Program-made: the position numbers and the translations under genes
Shown here: positions 11,326-22,699 of the stretch, piece after piece
Position numbering within the stretch: position 1 is the first letter of the stretch
Layout: each line of letters begins with the position of its first letter
Notes under the pieces: generated by a model
What the model was told of the DNA's origin: nothing
Database searches by the model: none
What the model saw: only the letters and a program-made list of their open reading frames with translations
Assembly (NCBI GenBank): GCA_022410635.1
Contig: JAJVDF010000780.1
Span: forward strand, 336,978-400,977
Origin: Tretioscincus oriximinensis
Lineage: Eukaryota > Chordata > Lepidosauria > Squamata > Gymnophthalmidae
Direction of reading: 5' to 3'
Length of the DNA stretch: 64,000 nucleotides

Positions 11326-11380
11326 AGAAACATAGAATCATAGAGCTGGAAGGGACCTCCAGGGTCATTGGGTCCAACAA
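11326..11380 (-). repeat. bird-type CR1 3' tip, inverted
   Basis: About 55 bp equal to the reverse complement of the 3' end of the bird-type CR1 at 54092-54275 (CATAGAATCATAGAGCTGGA, GGGACCTCCAGGGTCAT). It is severely 5'-truncated. Confidence 0.85.
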
Positions 11381-12077
11381 TATGGCTGCAATGAGCTATA
11401 AGAGCTTGTAAACCTACCCTCTGGGCAGAAAACAGAATGCTGTATCGCTTCCTGGATTAGCTAACAAAAATACTGCAAATGTTCTTTACTGCTCGTACCG
11501 TGCAGTAAGTTTCTCTTTGGGAAGCTGTAATTATTAAAAGATGTTTCTTGAGAGTGAGATAGCTTGTTGGCGTGTCAGATCCATCAAGCCAATGAACGTT
11601 GTATTCGTACAAAAATGTTTGTGAGACAGGTACAGAAAGAGAGGAAATAATTCAGCTAGAAGCATGTCTGAGTGGCTGTCTCTTCTTGTAGATCTGCTGT
11701 CTTGTTGGAGTATTCATGCTGCTTAACTTTAGCTACATCCTGCATGTCTATTAGTTTTTTAAAAAGCCAAGTATGTTTTCAGTGATCTTTTCTGCAAAGA
11801 AAGAAAATCCAGGTATGCACTACCAAGAATATCTCAGATAAGTAGGAAATGCTGCCTGGGGCCACACTGACACATAAAAGCACATCCACCCTGAAGTGGA
11901 ATGCAGAACTAAGATTACCCATAGTGCATTGCTTTTTGGCATACTATGTGGCCTCTGCAGTATTCCATTGACAGCATATTTTCTGGTTGCCATTGGATCA
12001 GACAAAAGTCTTGGCTTCAAAGAACTGGAAGTCTACTGGGAATATATGGGCTCTGTATATAAATTGTTATTGAAATA
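11381..12077. other. unassigned noncoding sequence
   Basis: No gene recognised. The 125-codon frame at 11896-12273 runs into CR1 sequence and is not a host gene. Confidence 0.4.
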
Positions 12078-12718
12078 TAATGCAGAAAAGGAACAGGAAA
12101 ACCTGCATGAAATCAGGCTGCAATGTCATAGTCCCTTCATGCTTGAAAAAATTGTGTTTAAGGGTGAACTGACTGACGTGTTTAAAATCATGCATGGGAT
12201 GGATAAGGTGAATAGAAAAAATATTTTCTCTATCACTCAGGGGCCATTCGATGCTGATGCACAGAAGAATTAGAACAGACAAGGAAAATATATACAGGGT
12301 GCTTCAAAAAATGTATACACACTTTGAACTTCCATACGATGTACAGAATCAGTGGTGACTCATACTCAGAATTGTATAGATGCTGCAGGTCACCAATTTG
12401 AACAGTATTAACATTTGTTATTTATTTAACTTTGTAGAACAGTAGAACAATAAATAAATTTTCTATGGAAGTTCACAGTTAAGGGAACAATTAAGGGAAC
12501 ACGTTAACATAACAGTGTAACACTAAGTGTTCCCTTAATTGTTTTGAGCAGTATATTTTTACCCGGGAGTCCTTGGTCTACGGAATTGACTTCTAGTAGC
12601 GGTGGAAGTAGCCTAGATAGATTTAAGATAGGATTAGACAAGTTCATGAAAGCTAAGAAACTGCAGAACCAGATGAGTTGTGGACTGATTCAGCAGGGCT
12701 CTCTTTATGTTCTTGTAT
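12078..12718 (+). repeat. CR1-type LINE fragment split by a mariner-like insertion
   Basis: The left part (12078-12292) corresponds to late CR1 ORF2 and the right part (12556-12718) continues it with GGAATTGACTTCTAG, GGATTAGACAAGTTCATG and a weak TTATGTTCTTG end. The interruption is at a TA within GGAAAATA/TTTTTACCC, which reads GTATTTTTTCACCC in the intact copy. Confidence 0.75.
12293..12555. mobile_element. mariner-like non-autonomous elements, apparently chimeric
   Basis: The left end reads TACAGGGTGCTTCAAAAAA and the inverted right end reads TACTGCTCAAAACAATT, both starting at TA, the Tc1/mariner target. Inside, GAACTTCCATA at about 12328 pairs with TATGGAAGTTC at about 12461. Beyond that lies a second hairpin (TTAAGGGAACAC and GTGTTCCCTTAA, about 12490-12540). 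The two halves look like two different mariner-type MITEs fused. No transposase frame. Confidence 0.55.
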
Positions 12719-13074
12719 GATAAAACGATACTGAATTTTAATGACCAGTTTCTAATGAGAGAAGGAAGGAAATACAGAAAAAACAATCTTACTGTATAAT
12801 AACTTTAATTTAAAACCTTCTTTAATTCATCTTCAGTCCCAAAGGAAAAGCTTAATCGTTTTTTAAAAAAAATAATAGGTAAGTTTACATTTAAGAGTGC
12901 AATAGATTTTGAAAACAGATTTTGAAAGAAACTGACAATTATATTTAAGGGGGGAAATATTGGGAAGGAAAATTGTTAAAATTTGATGAAATGATACACA
13001 GTATGATAAATACATTTAGGGCTGCATTTACTAAAGAATGAAATACATCAAATATCCCAACACTAACAAGATTT
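12719..13074. other. unassigned A+T-rich sequence
   Basis: Nothing recognised beyond A/T runs. Confidence 0.35.
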
Positions 13075-13540
13075 TATTTGTTTCTTTGAATATTTATATC
13101 CCATTCCTCACACAAAGATCCCAAAGTTGGTTACAGCATACAGTAAAAACACAAAACACTAAACATGCTTAAAATATAACCCTTCCCACCTGATAGAACT
13201 ACACTCAATGGAAGTTAAAGCCTTGGGTGAAGAGGTGCTGATTGGCTCCATGTGAGAAAAAACATGCAGAAATGCTCCACACAGAACCCCCCTCCACACG
13301 ATAAATATAACTTGTAATCTAAAAGCCATTGAGGATTTCACTCGTTCATACCCACCTGCAAACTCCGCATGGAATGGGCAAGACAATTAATCAGGAAGTA
13401 AATACCGAGCGTGCTCAGTATGAGATTCTGCATTGTCTTGTGCTTGTGTCTTCTCACGGTATTCTGGCAATCCTATTAAGGATCTTACACACAGGAAGGC
13501 TTCCCACCTCCATGGCTGCAGGCGTGGCAATTTTGAATGC
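13075..13540 (+). repeat. uncharacterised repeat R2, copy 2
   Basis: 13350-13540 is uninterrupted relative to copy 1 (3735-4145). The first part, TATTTATATCCCATT with GATCCCAAAG, resembles an inverted LINE 3' tail. No coding frame is recognisable. Confidence 0.45.
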
Positions 13541-14151
13541 TTCAAATGGAATGGCATGGCAAGTACAAATGAGGAAAGTAAAATTCAACCAAAGCAACCC
13601 CTTTCTTCTTTCTTTTCTCTTTCTCTCTCTTTTTNTCCCGCTTGCAGTTTTTTCTATTATCGCTTCACAATCTGTTTTGTTCTGGCACTGGAAAACTGCT
13701 TCTTTGACCCTGCTGTGTGGGTGATCACTGCTGAAAAACAGCGGGACTGGATAAAATGCCAACTTGTGTCCTTGTGGAACTGGAGACATTGAGTCTGTCA
13801 TAAGTATCTTTTTTTATAATGCCTCCTTTAAACATAGATTAGACAAATGTTGGTGCTAGTTTTAAGAGAAACCATGAATGTGTTAACTAGAGGTTTTATT
13901 GCTGCAGATAATTGGTACCAGACAAGATGCTTTTCTTTCTTTCTTTCTTTTTTGTAAGAGTCACTGAAGTAAGACAGCCACACAGACACACATACGCACA
14001 AACAACTCTCCAGGGTATAGTCTGAAGAGACAAGAAACTACAATTTGCCGAAGTTAAACAGCTATAAGTCTTACCAGCACTTGAATGGGAGGTACTTGAT
14101 GTACGTAATATTGAAGTTCATATTTCAATGACATTCAAGAAATAAAGACAG
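13541..14151. other. unassigned sequence with pyrimidine tracts
   Basis: Pyrimidine-rich runs lie at about 13600-13645 and 13931-13951 (TTTC units). No gene seen. Confidence 0.4.
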
Positions 14152-14350
14152 TAGGCTGACCAGATAACCCCTCTTGGGAGGGGGGGGGGTTTGAAAACCC
14201 GGTTTTGGGGTGCCTCCCGTTTTTTGCTGAGGAAAATAATTTTTTTTTTCCGGAAAAAAAAATTGAAAAACAAATTCCTCAGCAAAAAACGGGAGGCACC
14301 CCAAAACTGGGTTTTCAACCCTCTGCAAAAGGGGTCATATGGTCAGCCTA
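14152..14350. mobile_element. TA-flanked fold-back MITE, copy A
   Basis: Almost the whole element is a hairpin. The left arm starts GGCTGACCAGATAACCCC and the right arm ends GGGGTCATATGGTCAGCC, each about 90 bp, with an A/T-rich loop near 14236-14275. TA stands on both sides (14152-14153, 14349-14350), as for Tc1/mariner-type insertion. Each arm contains a CCGGTTTTGGGGTGCC-like block and TGCTGAGGAA. No coding capacity. Confidence 0.85.
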
Positions 14351-14431
14351 AAACAGGATATTCAAAAAATAAAGGGAGCTGCAAAAAAAAAAAAGGCAAA
14401 CACAATCCCAGTGTGTAATCTCGATCCCATG

Positions 14432-14815
14432 AACTAATCATTCCTCTTTACAATACTTTGGTCAGACCACACTTGCAATACAGTGTTCAGTTCTGGGCAC
14501 CCCAATTTAAAAGGGAGATNGCTAAACTGGAGCAGNTTCAAAGGACAGTTGCAAGGATCTAGAGATGCTTAGTCTGCAAAAGAGAAGACTGAGAGGAGAC
14601 CCGCTAGCTGTCTAAGTATCTGAAGGGCTGTCACAGAACAGAGGGATCAGCATTGTTCTCATTGACATATGGGAGGACTAAAAACAATGGGATGAAACTG
14701 AAAGGAAGTAGATTTAAATTAGATGTCAGAAAAAAACTTTATGACAGTAACGGTGATAAACCAGTGGAACACTTTGCCACAGGAGGTGGTGAGTTCGCCT
14801 TCACTGTGTCAAGGG
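14432..14815 (+). repeat. bird-type CR1 LINE fragment
   Basis: CR1 ORF2 remnants: GGTCAGACCACACTTG, CAGTTCTGGGCACC, CTAAGTATCTGAAGGGCTGTCA, then GGTGGTGAGTTCGCCTTC. It matches 59148-59430. It stops before the 3' UTR at an abrupt junction with the sequence from 14816. Confidence 0.85.
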
Positions 14816-15120
14816 TCCTGATGTGAGGATCTGTGTAAATATGTGTATTTAGTATGGTTTATGTAAGTTAGGTTATGGTTTGGTTTTCTGAGATAAATTG
14901 TTGTACCTAGTTTTGAAGAGAAAATTTGGGGATTATATACCTTATATATCTTATGACTCCCAGGAGGGGCCATATGTCACATGGCTGATGACATGTATAA
15001 ATACAGCTGTGGTTTAGCTGGCCAGCTACTGCTGACCAAACTCAGATACNAGTCAGAGCTGAAAGAAAACACTTTCTGAGCTGAAATCACTTCTGTCAGA
15101 GCAGTCCTTCCCTTTGGGTA
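14816..15120 (+). repeat. possible LTR or promoter-bearing repeat
   Basis: It contains TATAAATA at 14996-15003 followed by CTGCTGACC and a CTTTCTGAGCTGAAATC region, and it begins where CR1 is cut off. This order is LTR-like, but no poly(A) signal or terminal duplication could be fixed and a run of unresolved bases follows at 15223-15232. Assignment is weak. Confidence 0.25.
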
Positions 15121-15873
15121 TCACAGGCTGAACAGCCAGCTCTCTGGGATGGTTTGTGAATCCTGAGTCCCTTGCTCAACTCTTTGATTGTATGATTTTT
15201 TTATATGCCTGTAAAAAAAAANNAANNNNNNAAAAATTAATAANCTAGCATTGTGCGGAAAAAATACAAATAGTNCTAGAAAACTGTTGTGTTGTGAGGT
15301 ACTGCTGGTGAATTCTGCCAGGGTTTGGGGGGAATGTGTTGCTTCGATCCTCAACAGGATATCATTGCATAGTTGACTGTATCTATGGAGGTAGGAGGGT
15401 AAGAGAGGATTGTGTTGGCGCTTAGATTGTGTAGTGGAGTCTCCAAGTTTAATGACTGAGCCATCATCATTACACCTAGCCTTTTATATATGGGGACATT
15501 TAGAACTTTGCGTAAGATGAATTGAGTTAGACAGTGCTATTATCTTCTCCTAANTGCATTCACAAATTGCTGACTGATTCCCTCTGGGAACTACTTTCAG
15601 AGAATAGTTACTAGGAACTATTTCCATCCACTGGCTGAGGGGGATGTTTCCTGTCTTTCACACTAGCCCGGGAGCTGGAACTATGAATATAATCTAGCAT
15701 TTCTGTGTTTTATATGTATGGCTACAATTGTTTGAAAACACATTGCACGACATGAAAAACACAGAGAAGCTATAGTACAGGAATGATTGTGGACTGCTTA
15801 AATGAAGTCTATGCAGGGTAGGGGTTTGATCACTTCAAGTATGATTTTTGAATAATTGGGGGATAGTAACGTG
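15121..15873. other. unassigned sequence with short assembly gaps
   Basis: Ambiguous bases lie at 15223-15232. No gene or repeat recognised otherwise. Confidence 0.35.
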
Positions 15874-16182
15874 ATTAGAAGAAGAAGAACTGGGTTTTTA
15901 TACCCTGCTTTTCTCACTTTTCAAAGGGACTCAAAGTGGCTTACAAGGGTATTTTTTTGCTTGAAGGCCTACATTCTACCTTCCCCACTAGGTTGTGGTG
16001 GTTCCCATGTATCTACTTGCAGTCAGTTGCAATTTCTTGCAATTTATGCTTTCGAATAGCTGGGTTGACTAGAGCTACAGGCTAGTGGAAGGTGCTCACC
16101 CCTCACCCCATCCAACACAGGGCTTCGAAATCCCATCTCCCAGATGAGAGACGGATTCCTTAGCAACTGAGCTATCCGTGCA
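15874..16182 (-). repeat. tRNA-derived SINE with TTC tail
   Basis: On the minus strand the head reads CGGATAGCTCAGTTGCTAAG (A-box-like) followed by GATTTCGAAGCCC (B-box-like), so it descends from a tRNA and would use RNA polymerase III. The body contains CAGCTATTCGAAAGC and AACCACCACAACC, and the tail is TTCTTCTTC. Related copies: 29351-29660, 54473-54781 and 63871-64000. Confidence 0.85.
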
Positions 16183-17506
16183 ATGTGAAGTGCTGAGTTC
16201 CTGTGAATAAATTGACTACTCCAGAATACTTAGCTAAACAGAATAGAAAAAGTAAGCCCTAACCGTTATTTGTCCACACAGGGGCACAAAATGGACACTT
16301 GAGTGATGGGGAAATGGAACCCACCACTAGAAGTATGAACCATAAACCCTCCCATCCTTGCAGACAGCAAAGCTTCTACATTTCTGACAAAAATAGAAGA
16401 CCAGGGAAAAGGCCCCCAAACCAGCTGTTTTCTGTGTTTTGCTTAATGGCATGGCAGATAATTTGCACATGGCAACAGAAGGTAGCAAGAGCTCTCATAG
16501 TTGATCATGGTGGTTTGTGCAAAAGATGCTTGAGAGGAGATAGAGTTACCAGTCACCAGACCTCCCTAGTCGTTTCCATTGCAGCTTTTTCAGATCATGC
16601 AAATCTTGCCTTTGCTTCTCTGAGTCTTCCTGTACATTTGAACAAGACACAGAATAAAGATGTTCTACAGAGCAGAGCAGGAAATTTCAGTACGTACACT
16701 AGGGGGGGATGGCATTGTTTCCAGCCTTTTGAAGGCAGCCTTTGTTCTTTTTTCTACACGATCCATAATCTTTGCCTGAGCACAAAACAGAGGGAGTGGG
16801 TTAACATTTGATACAGTTTCACTTGCTTAGATATTTTGCTTTTCCAGCAGTGATAGGTGGGTGAAACCAGACATAAACTTGTAATCTTTTTTTAAAAAAA
16901 ACATGGAAGGATCTTGTTTACTCATTTGCCTTATGGCATAGTCTGTCCCTTGTATTTAAGGTGCAACATATGAAACGTCTGCTGGATCAGACAAATAGGG
17001 ACATAGGGACCCTCCACACAACGTTTTCTTACTTGATGCTTATTTGATTTCAATTTTATGATCCTTCATAAACCCTTACGTGTAAATGGCTTTTTCACCA
17101 GGCTGCACAATGCATCCGGGAAACTGTTGTAATACAAACTGAATCCGCCAATTGCTNATCTTTTCCAGAAGAATTGCGAAATGCTGCATCTTCCATTGTG
17201 TAGCTGCCTCCAACCTTGGTGTTGCCACACCAGCACAGAAATACAAATACCATGAGAAAGCACCAGCCAGCAGGACTGCAGAACCACAACTTACTGACTT
17301 GCACAGTGTTGTCTTCTGTTTTCCCCTGTGTTCCTCTCGCCAGGTCCACGCAGCTTCTAAGGTAGTCTGACCCCTGTGGTACCTGGAATCCCGTTTAGAT
17401 TGCAGCTTTCACTCACCGTGTGGCGGGGGCCCTAGTGTAGGTAGGCCAGATCNTTGCTTATGAAACCCCATGAACAAGGCTTGTGCTTGAAAGTCCTTGC
17501 TTTACT
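16183..17506. other. unassigned noncoding sequence
   Basis: It contains a 170-codon open frame (16299-16811) with no signal peptide, domain or splice context I recognise. A frame of this length is expected by chance in six frames of 64 kb. Confidence 0.4.
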
Positions 17507-17614
17507 GGGCTTTATTTGGGGATATATNGTGGAGTAGGGGCCTGCCATCCGTATGCCAATATGAGCCATGTGGATGGCAGACCCCTATTTCAAGATATAT
17601 TGCAAAATAAAGCC
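17507..17614. repeat. short palindromic element
   Basis: Arms of about 42 bp: the left starts GGGCTTTATTTGGGGATATA and the right ends TATTGCAAAATAAAGCC, with GGCCTGCCATCC facing GGATGGCAGACCCC. The same vocabulary occurs in the inverted-repeat element at 57613-57918, so this may be an internally deleted relative. Confidence 0.6.
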
Positions 17615-18498
17615 TACTGCAAAAATACCGGTAGCTAGGATCTCCTACCAAATANCCTTTAGAAGCAGGTTACTTCTCGCAGTAGCAGAGAGGTGCACAA
17701 AGAGGTCCAATTGGTTTCACTGTGAAGAGATTATTCAAATAGTTGTTCATATTTTGGCTGCAGGCGCATGAGGGCCCAAAAGGCAGTTTTACCAGCTATT
17801 TCAGGCTTTAAGGAGTTGCCTGTCTGTCTTCACATATTACACACAGGGCACGGCAAGGTGCNGGAAAAGCAGATAGTCTCATTGTATAATGGGTGAGACT
17901 TACCTGCCTTCCATGTCATGTGTCTCCCGGTCTGCCTGTGCCATAAGCGCTCAACCTTGTCTGTGCAGGACACAGGGAAAAGGCAGGTTTCTGGCAGGCT
18001 CCACCGTGGAAGCTGCAAAAAGCAGTTCTCATTAAACCCGGAAGAATGCAGGTTTGTAGGGAGTGAGTGTATGACAACTCGCGATTGGCTCTGCAGGANC
18101 CATCTGGACAGAGCTCCCACGCAGCCTTAGTTTCAAACTGGTTTGGAAACGTCCCTTCCAACAGTAAAACACATTGTCCCGATCTCATTAGAGGAAAAAA
18201 GGGGAGTTAAAACGGAATCACTCAGCACTGGTATGACTCCTTTTTTGNTTACTCTGAATAGGAAACAGAGTGGCCANGCACTGATCTAACAGCCACATGG
18301 AGTGGCAGCAGATTTCCCAACAAAAAGTGAAGTAACTGTCAGGTCCCAAGGCTACCGGTCCGTTTTCCCACCAGGCAGCAACTCCAGGCAGAATATTAAT
18401 GTACTGGGGACAGCTGTCCACAGGCACATTATAAAACCCCTGTGGCACACTCAGTCACACAATAGGGTCAAACAAGTTCAAAGGAGTACACACAAGAG
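17615..18498. other. unassigned sequence, possible DNA-element remnants
   Basis: An ACGCAGCC word at about 18119-18126 resembles a right terminus of the GGCTGCGTG class seen at 2393, but no partner end was found. No exon recognised. Confidence 0.3.
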
Positions 18499-18557
18499 TC
18501 CCTTTGAAAGGTGAGAAAAGCGGGGTATAAGAANCCAGTTCTTCTTCTTCTAATCAG
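18499..18557 (+). repeat. tRNA-SINE 3' tail fragment
   Basis: It matches the 3' end of the SINE at 29351-29660 (GTCCCTTTGAAAGGTGAGAA, AAGCGGGGTATAAGAA) and ends in TTCTTCTTCTTC. Only the last ~60 bp are present. Confidence 0.85.
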
Positions 18558-19574
18558 GAAACAAACCAAGTCAGTACCAAGAAACGTGGAGCAAACTGTT
18601 AGGAGCAAGATATAGNCAAGGTCAGGTTACAATCCANGGTCCAATACAAGAGGCTAAACAAACACTCTCTCAGAGACCAAATGACTAATTGCTTCCAGCA
18701 AAGCACAGCCTTGAGCAGCTGGTTTATATATGTCTGCTGAGCTCTGGTTGCTGATTAGAACCAGCTGCTTCATCCAGAAGTGCTGACTTATCAGGGAATG
18801 GATCTTGAGGATTGATATTGGCTTCAAAATTCTTCATCCNAAAGCTCACAGCTCTGCAATGCATGGCTGGTTGTAACAGTAACTGCTGAAAAATAAAATT
18901 CATTTTTGTTCAGGAATNGCTTTGCTGGAAGTGCAGGGGCATGTTTTGGGGCTAGGNGGGGACAGGGCAGGGGTGGAAATCTCCTCTCNGTCTGCTTTGT
19001 TCCCTCATCGGACAGCATGAGCTGTCCAATCTGGCCCTTTTCGGCTAGCGAAGTGGGCAATGACTTCGGCCTTCCCTGGCTCCTGATGAACCTAGAGGTT
19101 CCCCCAAGTATCAGCCACCCTGATGCTCATTGACCATCTCCTGCCAGCTTTCTCCTGCCATTGNTGTTGGCTTTTGATAAGCCAACAGCAGTAGGAATAG
19201 CATGACATGGCAGCAATCTCCATTGGCACAAGGATGGCTGATGCTTGGGTTTGCTAAGAGCTAGAAGACCCACAAAGATCACTCACCCTGGTTTTGTACA
19301 AATCTAAACCAGAGATTTTCTTCTAAAAGCCCTCACTGGCTGAATGCTTCAAGCAGNCAACTAGGCTTGGAACTGTCCTGNTGCCCCTCTGCCAAGTCCC
19401 CCATTCTGGCAGCTGCCAGGGGAAAGTGGCAGGANAGTCTGGTGCACAGCCTATTACTTGGAACACAAGCTGGTGAAGTTCTTTATATAGAGCAATCAGA
19501 CATTTATACATATTTCATATTTTATATCTATACTAGCTGAATTAGTTTGTTTTGTTACGGTAATGCAACAGACA
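18558..19574. other. unassigned noncoding sequence
   Basis: Several ambiguous bases. No exon or repeat assignment. Confidence 0.35.
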
Positions 19575-19885
19575 CCAGCCTCTCCTTCTACTTGCTCCCG
19601 TTCATGGCTCCACCCATTCCCTCCCTTGCCAACTCCCATCCCTCCTTCTTTCCTTTGTTAGTTCCTTCTTTCTTTCCATTTTGCTTTCCTTCTTCTTTCT
19701 TACTTTCTTTCCTCTATTCATCCTTATCTTTCTTCCTTTTCTTCCCTCCCTCATCCATGCCTTCCTTTGTTTTTCCTCTCCTTTCTTCCTTCCCTTCATT
19801 CTTTCTTCTTTCTCTTTCTTCTTTCTTCCCTTACTTTTGTCTTCCTTCTTTCCTGCTTATTTTCCTCCCTTTCTCCCTGGAGGCT
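19575..19885 (+). repeat. polypyrimidine (TTCC/TTTC)n tract
   Basis: About 300 bp of nearly pure C/T with TTCC, TTCTTT and CCCT units. It explains the artificial Phe/Ser/Leu-rich and Lys/Arg/Glu-rich frames here. Such purine-pyrimidine mirror tracts can form triplexes, but no function is implied. Confidence 0.85.
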
Positions 19886-21077
19886 GCCAAAGTTCNGAGC
19901 CCTGTCATTGGTCATTATACCTTGGAATGTTGGACTCTTTGATATTCATTTTATTANATNTACAGATGATCATGGTNAGCAAAATTGCCAGAAACATATT
20001 ACCCATTTGTGNCACATCTATGCACAGAAGGGCTAATCATGCAACAAATAGTCCATCAATTTTACAGACTTGTGGACTGATAAAGTTTATAACATTCCGT
20101 GTTCTCTAGTATAGACAATATTTTTTAAGATTTCATATAGACAGTAACTGTTTCTTGTTTATCAGTCTAGTCAACCTAGAATAAACTAAACTCACATTGT
20201 TTCTCTTGTCAGAGCTAACAATTAATTGCCATAACTGCTCTTCTGCTTTTAGAATTATCGTGGCTGTTACTGCGTTCAACCAATCATGTGCTTGCATGCC
20301 AGACTGTACAGTCCAACACTTTAAACTTGCAATGTGGCATTTAAACTGCGCTGCCAGTTAAAAGAGTGCAAACGATGGAAGAAGAATGGCTTTTCTTGTA
20401 TGTGCAGCTGCTGAACTGGAGCTGCAATGGAAGAAGAAATGAAAATTCCCATTCACTTCGCTTTTCTCCCAATCTTTTATTTATTTTTGCAGTGGGAACG
20501 CAGCCAATGAATGCAAACTGATTGATTGGATAATTCACGTTCAAAAATTGTAAACTGTGAACCAATCAAATCAGTGTGGTATGTCTCCACTTAGAAACAA
20601 CTGCAGAGGTGGCGGGATCAGGTAAGTGGACCTGGAAATCCTTCCTGCTTCCTGCNTGGCTTATGAGTTTTCCTTGCAGTCCACATAGCAACCCAGAAGC
20701 CAGCTTTCAGCCTTGGAGCAGGGAGGGGGGAATTTCCATCAGTGTCTACCTATACTTGCCTTAATTCAGAATAGGATCTCTCATATTCCTCCACAGGAGC
20801 AGAGGCATGNAGAAAGTGGCAGTCTCTGTGTTCTCATTCGAGAAAACTAGGATATGCAAAACCCCCAAACCTTGCCCTAACCCCNTCTTACCAACATCAC
20901 AAACATCTCAGGTCTTTTCAGCCTGGACAACAGTGCAAAACTGGATTTTTCCATAAATCCAAAGCAACTGGCAGCACTTAAGATAAACCCATTTCAACAG
21001 CCCACATTGTTGGACTGCCCAGAGAAGTCCTCTAGATGCTCTAATCCTGGACCAGAGGGCCTCACTGATCCAGAGCA
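19886..21077. other. unassigned noncoding sequence
   Basis: No gene or repeat recognised. Confidence 0.35.
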
Positions 21078-21615
21078 CCTGAGTATAGGGCTGCCATATT
21101 TTGGCAGCCCAAATCCGGTACAGGGGTGGGGGTGCNTGCACACNCGTGCACACACACNTACCCTCGTGCGCGCACACATACGGACACTTGTAGTGAGACA
21201 GGCAGAACCTCTCTGGGGTCCTGGAGGCGGAGTTTCGCGCNCCTGCTACCGCGCCAACTCACTTCTAGCGGAGGAAAAACGCCTGGGTNTGTGACAGGAN
21301 AACAGAGCTGTCCTCCTGTNACAAACCCAGGCGTTTTTCCTTTGCTGGAGGCGAGTTGGCGCGCTTTGCAAGCAGGCACGTAAAACTCCACTTCCAGCAT
21401 TGGAGCAGCTACGGCATGCTCCGAGGTCCCTTCCAGGACCCCGGAAAGCATTGCCGGCCCGCAGCCGTCAGCTCTGACGGCTGCTTTGCCTTTAAAATCC
21501 TGCATTTTTACATTCCCTGATGCTTTTAACTTAAAACCTGGAGGGGACTATATTTTAGTCCCCCAAACCAGGATTGTCCCGCTTTACCGGGACGTATAGC
21601 AACCCTACCTGAGTA
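21078..21615. mobile_element. hAT-like fold-back element with 8-bp TSD
   Basis: The element (21086-21607) begins TAGGGCTGCCATA and ends TATAGCAACCCTA, imperfect inverted termini. It is flanked by a perfect 8-bp duplication CCTGAGTA (21078-21085, 21608-21615). A central hairpin of about 50-bp arms lies at 21250-21365 (GGAAAAACGCCTGGGT facing ACCCAGGCGTTTTTCC). A G+C-rich, CA-bearing left segment (21120-21190) gives it a composition unlike the flanks. No transposase frame. Confidence 0.75.
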
Positions 21616-22144
21616 GGACTATAGCACAAAAAATGCCCTNTGTTTAACACAGTCACCAGAGCTAATCACTATTAACATCCTTCCTACTTTCAAGTTCTGA
21701 GTATGTTTCCCATGTCCTCTCNGAGACATTAAAATCTGCATGGAATCAGCAGGAATCAGTGTCAGATGCACCTAACGTGCACATTCTTTCATTTTACGCA
21801 AATAGCATATTTTGTAGTTATTTCTGCAAATATCTCTATAATACAAAACTTCGGATATGGGGCAATAAAGCTTCCATCAAATAGAAAATATAAGTGTACA
21901 TGAAGCTAAAATAGGTCTCCCTCTAAACAAAATGAGGAAAGGGAAAGCTGGGAAATGTACGGAAGCAGCATTGAGCAGCACACTGAAACCTCATGAAGTC
22001 AAATGCAGCAGCACCTCCTTGAGGCTACATTAAAAAAAAGTAGGGGAGGAAATCATTGGATTGCAGAGGGTTATCATGTATAATCCAGGAATGTATGTTA
22101 CCTTGAAACAACTGCCTAAATCAAGAAGAGAAAGCAGCTTTCCT
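21616..22144. other. unassigned noncoding sequence
   Basis: Nothing recognised until CR1 resemblance begins near 22145. Confidence 0.3.
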
Positions 22145-22482
22145 CTTCAGGAGTTGTCTGCTTCTTCCAGAAAGTATTTACTTCCTGAAGAGGTGGTGGT
22201 AGCTAANAGCTTGGATAGCTTCAAGACAGGACTAGACAGTTTTATGGACACCAAGGGTATAAATGGGTACTAGGATGGATGTCTGGATGTTGCCTCCNGG
22301 ATGGAGCAACAGGCAGTACACCTGAAATACCATTTGCAGGGAGTCATGAAAAGGTGCATATTTTACTTTCCTCTGTTCGGACTGCCCAGGTGCATCTGGT
22401 GGGCCTCTGTGTGAGACAGGATGCTGGACTTGATGGGCTGTGGCCTGATCCAGTATGGCTTTTCTTACATTATGTTCCCTGC
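22145..22482 (+). repeat. CR1-type LINE 3' end
   Basis: It matches the 3' end of the copy at 55484-56710, including CTTCCTGAAGAGGTGGTGGT, ATGGACACCAAGGGTATAAA and GGACTGCCCAGGTGCATCTG. The terminal repeat has decayed to CTTACATTATGTTC. Confidence 0.9.
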
Positions 22483-22699
22483 ACTGATGTCCAGAAAAGT
22501 GCACATAGCTGTCTTGTGCATAGCAGGAAGGCAATGGCATTCTTTGCCATGTTAGTGGAAGCCCAGCTCACAGAAAGAGCCCACTTCCACCTATGCCCAA
22601 CCACACTGCAGTGGCACAAGCTGTCTCTGTCATTTGTCCATGAAGAATTGTGCCTAAACAGCGACATTGCCTAAACAGCCTTGTCCACAGCCTATGGAG

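Noticed and set aside
11896..12273. 125-codon frame as a gene
   Set aside because: Its second half is CR1 ORF2 sequence and the first half shows no recognisable domain.
13431..13801. 119-131-codon overlapping frames near 13.4-13.8 kb
   Set aside because: Both strands are open over a repeat (R2) and a pyrimidine tract, with no family features.
15874..16182. functional tRNA gene
   Set aside because: Only A- and B-box-like text remains in a SINE head; no cloverleaf with proper acceptor stem can be drawn and the same head recurs in other SINE copies.
16299..16811. 170-codon open frame as a possible gene
   Set aside because: No signal peptide, domain, Kozak support or family resemblance. A frame of this size is expected by chance in 64 kb over six frames.
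19547..20109. Phe/Leu-rich membrane protein frames
   Set aside because: They lie on a polypyrimidine tract, which yields hydrophobic-looking frames on one strand and Lys/Arg/Glu frames on the other.
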